Positions 1-10,425 of a stretch of DNA of 64,000 bases are shown in pieces. Source of the DNA: Favolaschia claudopus (Eukaryota; Basidiomycota; Agaricomycetes; Agaricales; Mycenaceae); contig JAWWNJ010000167.1 in the NCBI GenBank assembly GCA_037176885.1, positions 62,001 through 126,000 of the forward strand. Reading direction: 5' to 3'. Numbering within the stretch: the first letter of the stretch is position 1; each line of letters opens with the position of its first letter. Under the pieces are notes generated by a model. That model had not been told where the DNA came from. It did not search any database and saw only the letters and a program-made list of their open reading frames with translations. The translations under genes and the position numbers were made by a program.

Positions 1-341
1 ATATCTTCAATGCGGAACTGGAGTAATTGTTTGGCAGATGTATTAGTCGCCGAAAAATGCCATCCATTGTCCTTGTCAGCCAGATCGCGAATGTGTTGAG
101 CATATTTCAGTTTTATTTTCCCATTTGCCCATGCCAATATTGAATCAGAGGTTCGTGGATGGTCGAGAAATGCGTTGAAAATATCATTCGAATGGCATAC
201 GAGGTCCTCGACAGCGGAGTGGCCAATGAAGGATGAATGACGGAGGATAGAGATAATGAATGTCGGTATAGACAGCCGCTGATTGTCCAATGTTGTCAAA
301 ACTGTGCTAATCTGGGTGTGAGATGCCGTTGCAAGCGCCAT
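1..341 (-). CDS. 5' part of a DUF6589-type protein gene (runs off the left edge)
   Basis: An uninterrupted minus-strand frame runs from an ATG at 341 to the window edge, about 113 residues. It starts MALATASHTQISTVL, and the stretch ILAWANGKIKLKYAQHI is followed by a DNGWHFSATNTSAKQL-type segment. From memory this matches the N-terminus of the large agaricomycete DUF6589 proteins, which are repetitive and often transposon-associated. That assignment is recall, not a search. A TATA-like stretch lies about 63 nt upstream of the ATG. No membrane segment or signal peptide is visible. The catalytic or DNA-binding part would lie beyond the edge, so nothing can be said about function. Confidence 0.55.
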   Translation of the reverse strand, partial: MALATASHTQISTVLTTLDNQRLSIPTFIISILRHSSFIGHSAVEDLVCHSNDIFNAFLDHPRTSDSILAWANGKIKLKYAQHIRDLADKDNGWHFSATNTSAKQLLQFRIED

Positions 342-403
342 GAAGACGCGACTTGGGCGCGACAGCCTAATCGGGATTCGGGGTCCTGTGGCTATGTTGT
401 TTG

Positions 404-412
404 TATATATTA
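404..412 (-). promoter_or_regulatory. TATA-like box of the left-edge gene
   Basis: The plus-strand run TATATATTA reads TAATATATA on the minus strand, about 63 nt upstream of the minus-strand ATG at 341. The spacing suits a core promoter. This is position and motif only. Confidence 0.4.
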
Positions 413-766
413 TCGGGCAGCCGCCGTGGAGAGGCTCACCCCAACTTTCGCGTCACATTTGTCACACTTTTCACACGATCGTTACAGCTCACAAATTATA
501 TTCAGAATCCACATTGCAATCCCACCCCGAAGGATTGTGAGCCTCGAAACCGCGGCTGTGTAGGAACCTGGGAATTGGGGAGAGAAAAGCCCTTGAGAGT
601 CGACATTTCCAAGATTCGGGTTCGGGAGAGTCAAGAGGAGAGTGGCACTTGAGTGGCACTGAGACAAAAGTGCAATGTCACGGCGTGACAACGTTTCTCA
701 AAACAAAATCACGTGCTTGACTCACGTGTGAAAACGGGGGTCTTCCCGACCTGTCCTGAGGCTGTC

Positions 767-2975
767 ATGCTGCCCGACGAAATCATCTCAGAAATTCTCT
801 CTCCCGCCCTCAACGTCTCTAATGAGCGCTTTGCCGCCACGGAACGCATATCTCCCTTTGCCACCTACTCCGTCTCTTCCTCCGCGTATCTTCTGGTCTG
901 TAAAGCTTGGCTCCGCGTTGCCACGCCGCTGCTCTACCGCGTCGTAGTCCTGCGCTCCACCTCCCAGGCCAACGCTCTCGAGGAAACACTCCAAGACCAC
1001 CCCGAACTCGGGCGGTTCATCAAGAAACTCCGTGTCGAAGGCGGATATGGTCCCGCCATGCACACCATCTTGCAAAGCGCGCCGAATATCCAAGATCTGT
1101 TTATCTCGTTGTGTATCTGGTCGACGGACAGAACGGCAGGATTGCGGAAGGGGCTTGCGTTGTTGAATCCTCGACGTGTTATCATAGACGATCCCTCGGC
1201 TTGCGACCCGCCGCATAACAAGCAATTGGACACTTTGATGCAGACGCTTTGGGCGTGTATTCGCAGTTGGGATAATCTAGTAAGTTTCTTTCTATGTTTT
1301 CTCCGAATTACAAGCGCTTACGATGCATCAGAAGGTCTTCAGTATGCCTTACGGCTTTGGATCGGAGGAATGGCGCAGCGTAAGGGCGCGGAACTTTATC
1401 TCGTCGCTCGAAGAATGTGCATCCGTTCATACTATCCAGCTCACCTCGTATTTCAGCAAATTTCATGACTTTCTTCGACTTCTTCCCAGCATTTCGTCGC
1501 TCGAGACCGTGGAATTCACCGACTCGACTCTGCGGCCCGCAATAAATCGCATTCCCGAGCTCAAAGCTTTGGCGCAATTTAAACCGTACGTTCACAGTTC
1601 TACTATAGCTTTACAAGATTCGAAAATCCTCCCAGCAATCTCGTTTTCCGGCCCACACCATCCACATCCACGACAACAAAAACCCCAACCCCCAGCCAAT
1701 GTAAACCCACCAACCCAACCTTCATCCCCATGTCATCCACCTCCGTCAAGACCTGCGAATCAATATGGGACCGAATCCTGTTCTTCGCCATGTCCATCGA
1801 CTACGACGAGCTAAGTTGTATCTCAACTCCCATATACTCGCGCCGTCCCGGCATCCTCCAGGTGTGCAAACCTTTCTACGTGAGTTGAGTCCTCTTCTTC
1901 TTCCCCGTCTCCCCACGTTCTTCATTTGATCTGATGTGATCTCGTACGCTACGCAGCGCATCGCCCTCCCCCACCTCTACCACTCCCTCCACCTCACCCC
2001 CAAGAACGCGCCTTCCATTGCAACCCAACTGCAGCACCACAAGGACAACGACACACTCAGACTCGGCGCCTGCATCCACTCCATCCGCTCCTTCCACGCA
2101 CCCACCGCGTCCCTCCTCGCTATCCTCTCGCACGCGACTAACCTACAATTTCTTCTCGTCTCTGAATGGGGTGGGGAGTTTCAGCGGGGTGTGGAGAGTC
2201 TGCCGTGAGTACTATTCCTCTTATGCATAGTGCACTTGATCGACTTCACTGCAAGGTTCCCCGCCCTGCACACCCTCATTCTCCCCCCCTACCTTCGCGA
2301 CCCCACCCCTTTCCTCCTATTCCTCAAAACGGGTGGAGGAACCCTTCGACGTCTTCTCCTACCCGAGAATCTCGACAAGGACACCCCGCCGATTCTCGAT
2401 CTATGTCCGAATCTCGTGCAGCTTGAATTTCGGGGGGTGCGTTTTCTTCTTGCACTCATTCATGTTTTGTTTTCTTCGTTTCACTCACTCATACTTTTGT
2501 TTTGTTTTGTTGTTTTACTGAATAATGATATTTATTATTGATAGGAATACGACGTATCGCAAACCGCCGTGAAGAACGAGCATAGAGCGTTGAGGAGGAT
2601 CAGCGCGATGCGCATGTCGCCGTTCGTCTTCTTTCTTCTTTCTTTCGGGTTATAGTTGTTCTTTCGCTGACGTTGCGTGTTATTATTATTTGACAGCAAA
2701 CTCACTAACCTGGACGTGCGCAAGTTTCCCGCGCTCAAAGAGATACATCTTCATCATTTGGAATGGCCCACTACCGAGTGAGTTTGTGTTTCTGCTTCTT
2801 TCTTCGCGACGCAGATCTCAATTACTGACGGTTTGCTATCAGGCGCGAATTAGCGAAGAGTGGCTACGTTGCGATTGCCGAGTCGTTAGCGGAGAAGGGC
2901 GTCGCGGTGGTTGGGATGTCGGGGAGGCCGTGGGTGACAAGGGTGTGGCGGGGGAGACGGGTAGAAGGGGGCTGA
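767..2975 (+). CDS. F-box-type protein with leucine-rich C-terminal part
   Basis: The protein opens MLPDEIISEILSPAL, an F-box-like helix, followed by YLLVCKAWLRVATPLLY, the usual continuation in a large mushroom family of F-box proteins. Such proteins normally act as substrate adaptors of SCF ubiquitin ligases, with a leucine-rich repeat-like C-terminus binding targets. Exon 1 is 767-1279. A 52-nt intron (1280-1331) restores the frame at KVFSMPYGFG. Later exons include TSVKTCESIWDRILFFAMS, RIALPHLYHSLHL, FPALHTLILPPYLRDP, and a last exon ending in an Arg-rich tail with the stop at 2973-2975. The ATG at 767 is the first in frame. The splice sites between about 1586 and 1690 are uncertain. No disabling mutation was seen elsewhere. 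Confidence 0.82.
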
Positions 2976-3454
2976 ATCTTACTTACTTATACTTGATTGG
3001 GATTTATACAATGATTCAAATGTAGATGGGAGATATTGTTGAGATAGAGAGGTGTGGTATGTTGCGTCTACGATTCTACGTACTCGCTCGTTGGAAGTTT
3101 CTCATTATCTTCTCACAGAGTTTTGTCGCGTTGACTATTATTCGGACGGCGGTAGTGCGAATGGTGGACCATATATCGCTATGACAGGGTACTTATGCAG
3201 ACTTATGCGGGAAAAAATCCACGAGAAAATCAGTTGAGGGGTCTGCTGCTCTTCAATGCACATTCGCACATTGCTTTGATATTTGTAGCAGATGTTTGCA
3301 CTCTTTCGCCAGCTTTCAACGGGGCGGCTCATAATTTCAACGAGGCCGGGACGAGGTAAAATAGTCCGTGTTATCTCGCCTCCTTTGGGCTTGGCTCTAG
3401 CTAAACTGTGGGCCCAATCAGAACGAATGTTCAACGTTGGTTCAACTTCAAGCT
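2976..3454. other. Intergenic region after the F-box gene
   Basis: No convincing coding frame, RNA gene or repeat is visible. It probably holds the 3' end of the F-box-type transcript. Confidence 0.4.
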
Positions 3455-3685
3455 TCAACGGTTGAGAACTTGAGTTCGAAGCACGTCGGAAATTACCGTG
3501 ATGTCGCCTGCCGTGCCGTAAATGTCTCGGCAAAATGCCACGTCTTCCTCAACCACCTCATCAAATAGCGAGCTATCTCGCGATTTACGCTCCCCCGCCC
3601 GATTCACCGACTCAAAAAACTTGAGTAACCCCGTCTGACACCCTCGCGCCATCCAAAATGTCACATCAGCTAGGTATTTGTTCTC
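3455..3685 (-). CDS. Orphan 3' exon of an unrecognised gene
   Basis: A minus-strand frame of about 76 codons opens right after a plausible splice acceptor (TGTCTAG) and ends at a stop at 3455. It reads ENKYLADVTFWMARG, then a stretch ending FDEVVEEDVAFCRDIYGT. Composition and lack of internal stops look protein-like. No upstream exon was found before the divergent SDR gene, whose ATG is at 3823. It may be the remnant of a larger gene truncated when its 5' part was lost. I do not recognise the family. Confidence 0.3.
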   Translation of the reverse strand, partial: ENKYLADVTFWMARGCQTGLLKFFESVNRAGERKSRDSSLFDEVVEEDVAFCRDIYGTAGDITVISDVLRTQVLNR

Positions 3686-3822
3686 CTAGACATTTTTTTC
3701 TGTGTATTACTCATGAATATTAGACATCCTTGTGGTATTTAATCCTGGCTCGATGCAGCGTCCAGTCGCCATCCCGCAAGTCCTCCTTCTATTACCTTCA
3801 GTTCTCTCGAAGAGTCTTCATT

Positions 3823-5226
3823 ATGCCTCCGGAGCCGACCATTATGAACAGGCTGAAAGCCCAGACGTGTAAGCAGCCGCCGGTTGTGGAAGCAAATTTG
3901 ACGGGGAAGACTGTCGTCGTTTTGGGTGGGTCTCCGTTCCTTTTGTATTCAGAGATTCGGCTCATGATTCCGGGTTCGAAGGCGCAAACACCGGTATCGG
4001 ATTGTGAAAGCTGCAAACATTTCGCCAAGATGAACGCGGGGAAAATCATTCTTGCGTGTCGCAGCGAGAGTCGTGGAAGGGCTGCTGTTGATAGTGAGTA
4101 TTGCGTTTCAATGTTTTTTGACTTCAGCAAACTGAATAGCATCGATGTTTTCGCAGAGCTGCGCCAGGAGACGGGGTATACCAAAGGCGAACTATGGATT
4201 GTCGATCTAGCGGACTTCCGCTCCGTCATTTCTTTCGTGGACAAGTACGAACGGGAGGGTGGCCGTCTGGATATCCTTCTAGCTAACGCTGCCATGGAGC
4301 CCGGAAAGTTCGTCCCCACGAAGGACGGGTGGGAGTCTACGTGCGTCGTCGATATTCCTGCGATTTTTTTGCCGTATGCTGATGATTGAAAATGTGAATG
4401 CAGAATGCAAGTCAACTACCTCGCAACATCCCTCGTCGTGCTCCTGCTTCTTCCGACAATGGAGAGGACCGCTCGGGAGTGCGGCACCCGACCTCGCGTC
4501 GTCAGCGTGTCGAGCGAGCTGATCTACGATGTTGGGTTTGAGCCAGAGGCGGTTGCGCAGCGCGGCATCGTGAAGACTTTGGCTGATCCGGAGTATCTGA
4601 AGAAGGGCGCGTGAGTGATAATCTGAATTTCATCGTCAGATTTCACTCTACTGACGCTCTCTCTCGCAGCCGCATGCGACAGCAATATTCCATCACAAAA
4701 CGTTCGTCAACGTCTCCCTCCCCTTCAATTCTCTCCTACATCTGACTTTTTCTATCACAGTCCTCAACCTCTCCTTCACCCGCTCCCTCACAACCCACCT
4801 CCCCCACACCTCCCCCCTCATCGCCGTCGCCCCCGCCCCCGGCTTCTGCGTCTCCGAGCTCCGGCGCGACCTCACCGGCGCCTTCAAGCACGTCGCGAAA
4901 CTCATGGAAACCCTGATCGCGCTGCCCACGGAGGTGGGGGCGCGGAGGCTGGTCGCTGGGGCGGTGGGATACGCGGGGAGGGAGGACGAGTTGAAGGGGC
5001 AGTTTATGAATCGCGCGGAGGTGTGGAAGCCGCATCCGGATATGGAGACCGAGGAGGGGGGGGAGGGTGGAGGAGAGGATTTGGGTGAGCGTTTTGTTGC
5101 ATATGCATCTTTTCTTCGTGCTTTTGGGTTGACTTCGGGTGTGTGCGGTAGGTTGAGACTTTGGAATTGTTGGGGAAGGTTGATTCGAGGGTCAAGGCTG
5201 TCGCCGAGAGGTATTTGTCCGGTTGA
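3823..5226 (+). CDS. Short-chain dehydrogenase/reductase (retinol-dehydrogenase-like), frame broken in the cofactor motif
   Basis: This is an NAD(P)-dependent oxidoreductase of the classical SDR fold. Visible features are GKTVVVLG at the N-terminus, GANTGIG (the TGxxxGxG cofactor motif), ILACRSESRG, LDILLANAA, the catalytic serine in VVSVSSE, and catalytic Tyr/Lys in QQYSITK. Exons are joined by introns at 3926-3981, 4094-4156 and 4341-4403, then by short ones near 4611-4668, 4703-4760 and 5093-5148. The C-terminus reads LGKVDSRVKAVAERYLSG. Splicing intron 1 at its only sensible sites gives GANTGIG followed directly by a stop. The rest (KHFAKMNAGKII) lies in another frame, offset by one extra base near 4002-4006. 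Either this is a pseudogene or the sequence has a one-base error. A TATTTAA motif lies about 85 nt before the ATG. Substrate unknown. Confidence 0.75.
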
Positions 5227-5592
5227 TTGCGGGGCCTTTGGGCATTTTCTCTTCTGTCTGGCCTGGATTTGGCTTAGATCACTCTCCCCTGGCGCATATC
5301 CTTCCTAATTTACCTCGAGCGTAGCATATCATATAGAGTTTTCCCCACTGTCGTTTTTTTCTCTCGCTGATACTATCCCGATTAAATTGTAATGTCAAAA
5401 TCCAATGCAAAGTGTACTGCTTTAATATTCCTCAGTATGGACCGGGCATTGCTTGTTCTTGGAATTTCTGGCGTTAATAACACCGGATTTCAAGCCCGGG
5501 ACGTCAACAATAGTAGCGCCAGAGAGAGAAAAAAATGCCGCAGCTTACCTAGGTAATAAGTTGATGTAAAAACCTGCATCTAGCGGAAATAG
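5227..5592. other. Intergenic region, 3' side of the SDR gene
   Basis: No gene is seen. The right part contains oligo-A runs that, read on the minus strand, would be T-runs downstream of the first tRNA-like unit. Confidence 0.4.
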
Positions 5593-5671
5593 AGCAACGG
5601 CTTGGTTCGAACAAGCAGTTTCCGGGATTGAATATGAGATGTCCACAAGCACACTGATGTGCGACGTTGCT
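5593..5671 (-). tRNA. tRNA-Met(CAT)-like unit, copy A (probably degenerate)
   Basis: On the minus strand AGCAACG at the 5' end pairs fully with CGTTGCT at the 3' end, a 7-bp acceptor stem. The T-arm is GCTTG-TTCGAAC-CAAGC, with a perfect 5-bp stem and a 7-nt loop that matches the pol III B box. The D-arm stem is GCAC/GTGC but the loop is short and lacks GG. The anticodon region contains TCTCATA (CAT). A run of five T lies about 20 nt downstream. It resembles an elongator tRNA-Met but is not canonical. Confidence 0.55.
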
Positions 5672-5802
5672 TGGTGGGATTAGACGAGGCCAAGAAATTA
5701 TGAAGGTGACGAGAACGGAAGAGAATTTGACAGAAACCAGATCAGCTTGCAGTTTCTGAGCAACAAAAAATGGACGTCAATTCGGCTTGAGGTCAAAGTC
5801 AA

Positions 5803-5909
5803 AGCAACGGCTTGAATCGAACAAGCGGACTCCGGATTGAGTATTGTAACTATTTCAGATTCAAAATATTACTACATGGGACCGGGGCGCACCGCTGCGC
5901 AACGTTGCC
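5803..5909 (-). tRNA. tRNA-Met(CAT)-like unit with long intron-like insert, copy B
   Basis: It has the same acceptor ends as copy A with one mismatch at the terminal pair. The box A region reads TTGCGCAGCGGTGCGC, and the T-arm is GCTTG-TTCGATT-CAAGC. CCGGT at the start and ATCCGG at the end of the anticodon arm enclose CCCATG plus about 40 extra nt, suggesting an intron just 3' of the anticodon. Oligo-T lies about 35 nt downstream on the minus strand. Confidence 0.5.
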
Positions 5910-6171
5910 TCGGTGAAACAGACAAGGTAGAGCCGGAGCAGTGTTGCAAACATATATCATACTGTGTCGCTGATATTCCGATGTATTTCTCTCAGCGGAG
6001 CAGCTGAGAAAGAGACTGTAAGCCTGTGGCGAGAACATACAGAGGCCTGCCAAGGCGAAGAGAACAGAACAGATTGAAAAACGGTTACTTACATTCTCTG
6101 CATGTAAATACTTATGAATCGTAAGCTGCCGCCGAGAAAAAGTCTTTACTGGTAAGCTGCGCCTCGGATGC

Positions 6172-6711
6172 CTAGGGATTGACCTTAGAAGAAGAAACGC
6201 GAGCACATGGCATCGAGAATGCTTACCCTTTCCGCCTGAGCGGCCATCTTGTCCACTTTGCGCTCCAATGTGGTCAGTTGCTCCTGGAGTGGGTCCAGTT
6301 TCTTGTCCAGCTCTTCGCGGAACATGGTTCGGAGGTTTTCCATCGTTAGAGTGTTGTCGAGGGCTGTAGATACAGAAAATAAGAGAGAAGCTTAAGACAA
6401 TGAATATTAACGTAGAAACAAGCACACCTAGGTTTGCATTATGAGCTTCAGTGACCTTCTGCTCGTACGCCGCGACGAGACCGAGGGAGGCAGTATCGAT
6501 CTCCCCGTAGCCTGTAGGTGTGCGTTACGAGATGGTACGCGCTGATTCGAGCGATTCTCACAAGATTCTCACCTTCTGCAAGCGTAGCTTGATATTTGAG
6601 GCTGGCGGCGCGGCCTACATCGGCTTGTGTGGGAGGGTCTTGGGACGCAACGAGTGGAGCACCCATTCGGTCTCGCAGAGCTTGTGGAATGTCGGGTAGT
6701 TGCACGGGCAT
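6172..6711 (-). CDS. Small coiled-coil hypothetical protein
   Basis: Spliced on the minus strand from three or four exons, the protein is about 120 residues. It starts MPVQLPDIPQALRDRMGAP, with an N-terminal part ending LKYQATLAEG, then a helical stretch (YEQKVTEAHNANLALDN), then ENLRTMFREELDKKLD and a heptad-like region LEQ/LERKVDKMAAQAER. Introns begin with GTGAGA, GTGTGC and GTAAGC and end CTACAG, CTACAG and CTAAG, at about 6510-6570, 6363-6427 and 6183-6225. The last junction and the stop at 6172-6174 are the least certain. The charged amphipathic helix suggests oligomerisation. I recognise no named domain; similar short proteins seem to recur in mushroom genomes (recall only). Confidence 0.6.
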
Positions 6712-6991
6712 GGCGGGACGGTGACTCGGAAGGACAAAGCGCCTGTGCTTGTTGTTGTTTGTTCGGGATGACGCGATGCGTCACAGCGATGGAACGTGCG
6801 CTAACGTGGGAATCCACTCGGCTTTCTCGGCGATGTTGGATGGCCGTATTTTTTGAACTTGGGACCAGGTCGGAAGAAATTCATTTACTTGATGAAAACC
6901 TGGGAGAAAAAGCACATTAGCTTCAAGCTCAAGCTTCGAGCTCTTAGCAACACAGAAAAAAAGATCTTCGTGGTCGCCGTTTGGAATGATA

Positions 6992-7081
6992 AGCAACGGC
7001 TTGAATCGAACAAGCAGAATCGGGATCGCTATTTTGGCTTCATCTAATAGGGCCCGGGGCGCAGCGCTGCGCAACGTTGCT
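6992..7081 (-). tRNA. tRNA-Met-like unit, copy C
   Basis: The minus strand starts AGCAACG and ends CGTTGCT, a perfect 7-bp acceptor pair. Box A is TTGCGCAGCGCTGCGC and the T-arm GCTTG-TTCGATT-CAAGC. The anticodon stem opens CCCCGGG and the loop is enlarged and altered (CCCTATT), so a functional CAT anticodon is doubtful. A run of seven T lies about 30 nt downstream on the minus strand. Confidence 0.45.
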
Positions 7082-7282
7082 TGGTTTGTTTCCAAGTAGG
7101 TTGAGGCTTGAGCGGGCTGAACGGAACAAGAAAAAATTATATTCTCTTTTATATGAATGGCCCCGGATGGGTTCGGTGCTCAACTAGTACGCTGCTCTGT
7201 GTTTGAAAAACGACCCCGGAAATGATATGGTTGAAGAGGCCGAGATTCAATATAAACAATCTGTGACTAACGTTCACATACA

Positions 7283-7380
7283 GACGACGGCTTGGTTTGA
7301 ACAAACGTTCTCCTGAAGGTTACTTGACTTCGTAACGGTGATGGGTGTGCGCACTGACTGGTTTGCGGCTCCACGTTGCT
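7283..7380 (-). tRNA. Degenerate tRNA-Met-like unit, copy D
   Basis: The 5' end AGCAACGTGG and the T-arm core (GTTTG-TTCAAAC-CAAGC) are recognisable on the minus strand, but the acceptor stem has mismatches (3' end CGTCGTC) and the D-arm is eroded. It is best read as a decayed member of the same family. Confidence 0.35.
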
Positions 7381-7481
7381 TTGGAGTAGGAGAATTAGAA
7401 TTTTTCGCAGGAGGTCGCGGTTTCTTGGATCTTGTTTCTGGTTGTCTGAATCCCTGCGGGTGAATAGCATGAAGTCAGCTC

Positions 7482-9224
7482 AGCCTCGCTCGAGCCCCAG
7501 CCGTCTCAACGCCCGGCTCACTCGAGCCGCTCGAGCGGTGGCTCGAGCCCACTTAAAGCAGAATATTGTATTTACCTACGTACTATAACACCTGACCTTG
7601 GCTCGAGCCAAGTCCAGCTCGACCCGACCATCCGCTCAAGCCACTCCCTACTCGAGCCAACTCGAGCTACTCACCCGCTCGAGCCAACCCTCCCGCTCGA
7701 GCGACCCATCCACTCAATTTAAATCAAACACCTAAAAGGCTAATCCAATGACCAACCGCACAACCTCACCATCTAGCGATTGAAGTCGAGGATTTCTTAC
7801 CCTGCTATGAAGAAATAGCTCGATCAGTGAAGAAACATGGACTCAGAGTTTACCACCTACCCATAAGGAATTTGGTAACGAAAGTGGCTTATGCATCAGC
7901 CCTTGCAACCAACCGATTCATGCGACGTATGCGGAGAGGATTCAATTCGTGCCACTTACTCATCCGCAAAGACAGATAGATCAGTGCAAACTCCACGCGT
8001 CGCTGAAGCTGAAGTCGATTTTTCTCGTAGAATAGCGGCTTTGATTTAGGTGAGTGATTCAGTGCTCTAAGAATAGGGGGTCGCAGCGCGATACCTAAGA
8101 TCCCTCGGTGGACGTTGTTGGTGCATACGTAGTGGCAAGGAGGTGGTGGCACGAGGAGAGTGATCGACAGTGAGAGTCCGTCGACGACATACGAGGGTAT
8201 ATTGATAGTGGCGAGGTTGACGCAGGCGAGAGAAGGCGCCGAATATTGATATTGCAGAGGTCCGGGGAGGTGTGGTGGAAGGCAAGGCGCATTGTGTGGC
8301 CCTGCTTGTGACGGTCGGAACCAAATCGGAACTGAAAGAGTCCGAAGTGTCACAGTCACGTATCACACCTCTTCTTCGCCACCACCGTCACCACCACCGA
8401 ATTTTTGATAGCTTCGCTTGCCAGCCTCAAATCTCAGTTTGCGATATACTCTGCTAAAAAATCTGAAACCCACCACTAGTATCAACCCCAGTCTTACCCC
8501 AGGGCCCAGCACATTCCGACAACACGATTCAAACACGCACCGTGCCACTTGGCACTTGCCACTCAGGCTGTGACTGACGCGCTTCGTCAAGAACGCGCCA
8601 TGGACGCGTCACCGTGCGTTAAAGGACTTCACATGATCTTGTTGCTGACCTTTTCAGAGCTGCCAACCCGAATTTTCGGCGACACAGTCCCAGTGGCATC
8701 GTACGGCGCTGACCTGACTCAGACGTCGCTCAATGTTCCAATTCCGCCGCCTTTTCCACTGAACTTGAACTGACACTGACGTCGCTCCTAGTGTCCTGCT
8801 CGAACCATATCTGTTTACAGGCGGGAGATAGGTCAGCATTGACAACGTGTGAGTGGTATATCTTGTCTTCCAATCAATTCTCACATTCGTCTAAAATGTA
8901 GAAACCACGCCCTAGTGCCGGCTCAAATGGTTGTTTCGCTCGAGCGGGAGGGTCGGCTCGAGCGGGTGAGTAGCTCGAGATGGCTCGAGTAGGAATTGGC
9001 TTGAGCAGATGATCGGCTCGAGCTGAATGTTGGCTTGAGTGGAGTGGATGGGCGGCTCAAGCTGAATGTTGGCTCGAGCAGGTAGCCGGCTCGAGCCGGT
9101 TGAGCCCAAGCCATGTATTATATAGCATTGATCAAATACATATTTTGCATTAAGTGGGCTCGAGCCACCGCTCGAGCCGCTCGAGAGAGTCGGGCGTTGA
9201 GACGGCCGAGGCTCGAGCGAGGCT
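7482..9224. mobile_element. CTCGAG-rich fold-back (long inverted repeat) element
   Basis: The outermost 15 bp are perfect inverted copies: AGCCTCGCTCGAGCC at the left, GGCTCGAGCGAGGCT at the right. The complementarity continues, with indels, through arms at about 7482-7715 and 8929-9224, both packed with gctcgag-type motifs. For example GTGGGCTCGAGCCACCGCTC in the right arm has its complement in the left. The right arm carries extra internal repeats. The roughly 1.2-kb centre shows no gene I can support. No target-site duplication is visible outside the 15-bp ends. It fits a non-autonomous fold-back or large MITE-like element of unknown family. Confidence 0.65.
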
Positions 9225-9364
9225 CCCGGGGCGACAGGAATAGCCTTAGCCCTGAGCATTATAACGAGACAGTAATCAAAGCGAATTGCAAAACGGGATA
9301 CACCCGATAATATAACTTACACGTAAGGAATCAAGAGGAAAAAAATCAAATCAGGACGTTGGAT

Positions 9365-9460
9365 GGCAACGGCTTGGTTCGAACAAGCTTTCCGGCAGAT
9401 AAGGAACTGAGGCAAGATTGCATTGGATGCCGGAGCACTTCTATGCAGTGCGACGTTGCT
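9365..9460 (-). tRNA. tRNA-like unit with intron-like insert, copy E
   Basis: On the minus strand AGCAACG pairs with CGTTGCC (one terminal mismatch). The D-stem is GCAC/GTGC. An anticodon stem CCGGC/GCCGG encloses a 32-nt loop, about 25 nt more than normal. The T-arm is GCTTG-TTCGAAC-CAAGC. The insert begins ATCCAATG, so the anticodon is unclear. T-runs follow about 25 nt downstream. Confidence 0.45.
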
Positions 9461-9772
9461 GGCGTTTCAACGGGGAGAGAGGGATGAGATGAGTTGAGTT
9501 ATGGACTTGCTTTGACAGGAAGAAGAAGAAGATAAAGTTGGAATTGGGTTTGATTGGGAGCGAGTTGGCGTTAGAATTAATTAGCTATGGGTTGTTTTCT
9601 ACGGCTCTTGGGCAATTCAAACACATCGATGGCAATTGTGTTTACCGCTCTTGGGCAATCTAAATGCATCGTCGACAGTTGATTCTGCATGATGAGGGAG
9701 GAGACTGATCTCGAACCATAAATTCGAAAAGATAAAGACAACGAAAAAGATAAAGTTTGTTCAAGTCACAGT

Positions 9773-9847
9773 GGCAACGGCTCGGATCGAACGAGCGGTT
9801 TCCCGTTTATACAAATGCGAGACCGGGGCGTCAGGCGCTACGTTGCT
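9773..9847 (-). tRNA. tRNA-Met-like unit, copy F (shortest)
   Basis: At 75 nt this is the most tRNA-sized copy. The minus strand has AGCAACG, TA at positions 8-9, a GCGC D-stem start, an anticodon arm CCCG/CGGG holding TCTCGCAT, and a T-arm GCTCG-TTCGATC-CGAGC. The acceptor 3' strand is CGTTGCC. The T-stem carries a compensatory pair change (T to C with A to G) relative to other copies, which hints at structural constraint. Oligo-T lies downstream. Confidence 0.5.
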
Positions 9848-10425
9848 GGTGGGGTGCTTAGAGATTGAAGGGAAAGTCACAGCGAGATTCAAGTTTCGGG
9901 GAATTGAGATAGATAGTTAAATGGAATGGTAGGTCGAAGTGTTCAAAGCGGAGAGTCCGTATGAGTGAGAGCGTATGATGGTTTGGATTAACTCGTGAGG
10001 TGGTTCAGTAGAACTGTGAGCAGATTACTTAACGAGCTTGACTCCGAAGTCGGGCAGACTCTACAGGGAAAAAGAGCGAATCAAAGGCTGTATGTGGGAG
10101 CGACGTGACTGCATAGTCTGACTTTACGCACACACTGAAGGCTGCACTGTCAGCGGCAAGTTGTAATCGCAGGGTTGAACTTGGGTTGAAATTGCCGGCG
10201 GAGCGGGACGCTAGCCGGGCCGGCTGTATCCGTTGCGACGGTTGATCTCGGAAGAGAGGCGGAAGAAGCCGGACGTTCTTCCCAACTACAACGACTTGAC
10301 AACGACGGCGACGGCGAGGACGTTAAGCTTCAAGTAAGGACGCGGCAACGGCACCTACCCACCGCTAGCTCACCAAAGGGTTCAACGACAGCATAGAGAA
10401 GATCGACCCCCACACGACAGTATCA
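9848..10425. other. Gene-free stretch before the BCS1 remnant
   Basis: Purine-rich on the left, GC-rich on the right. I see no coding frame with convincing composition and no further tRNA-like unit. Confidence 0.35.
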
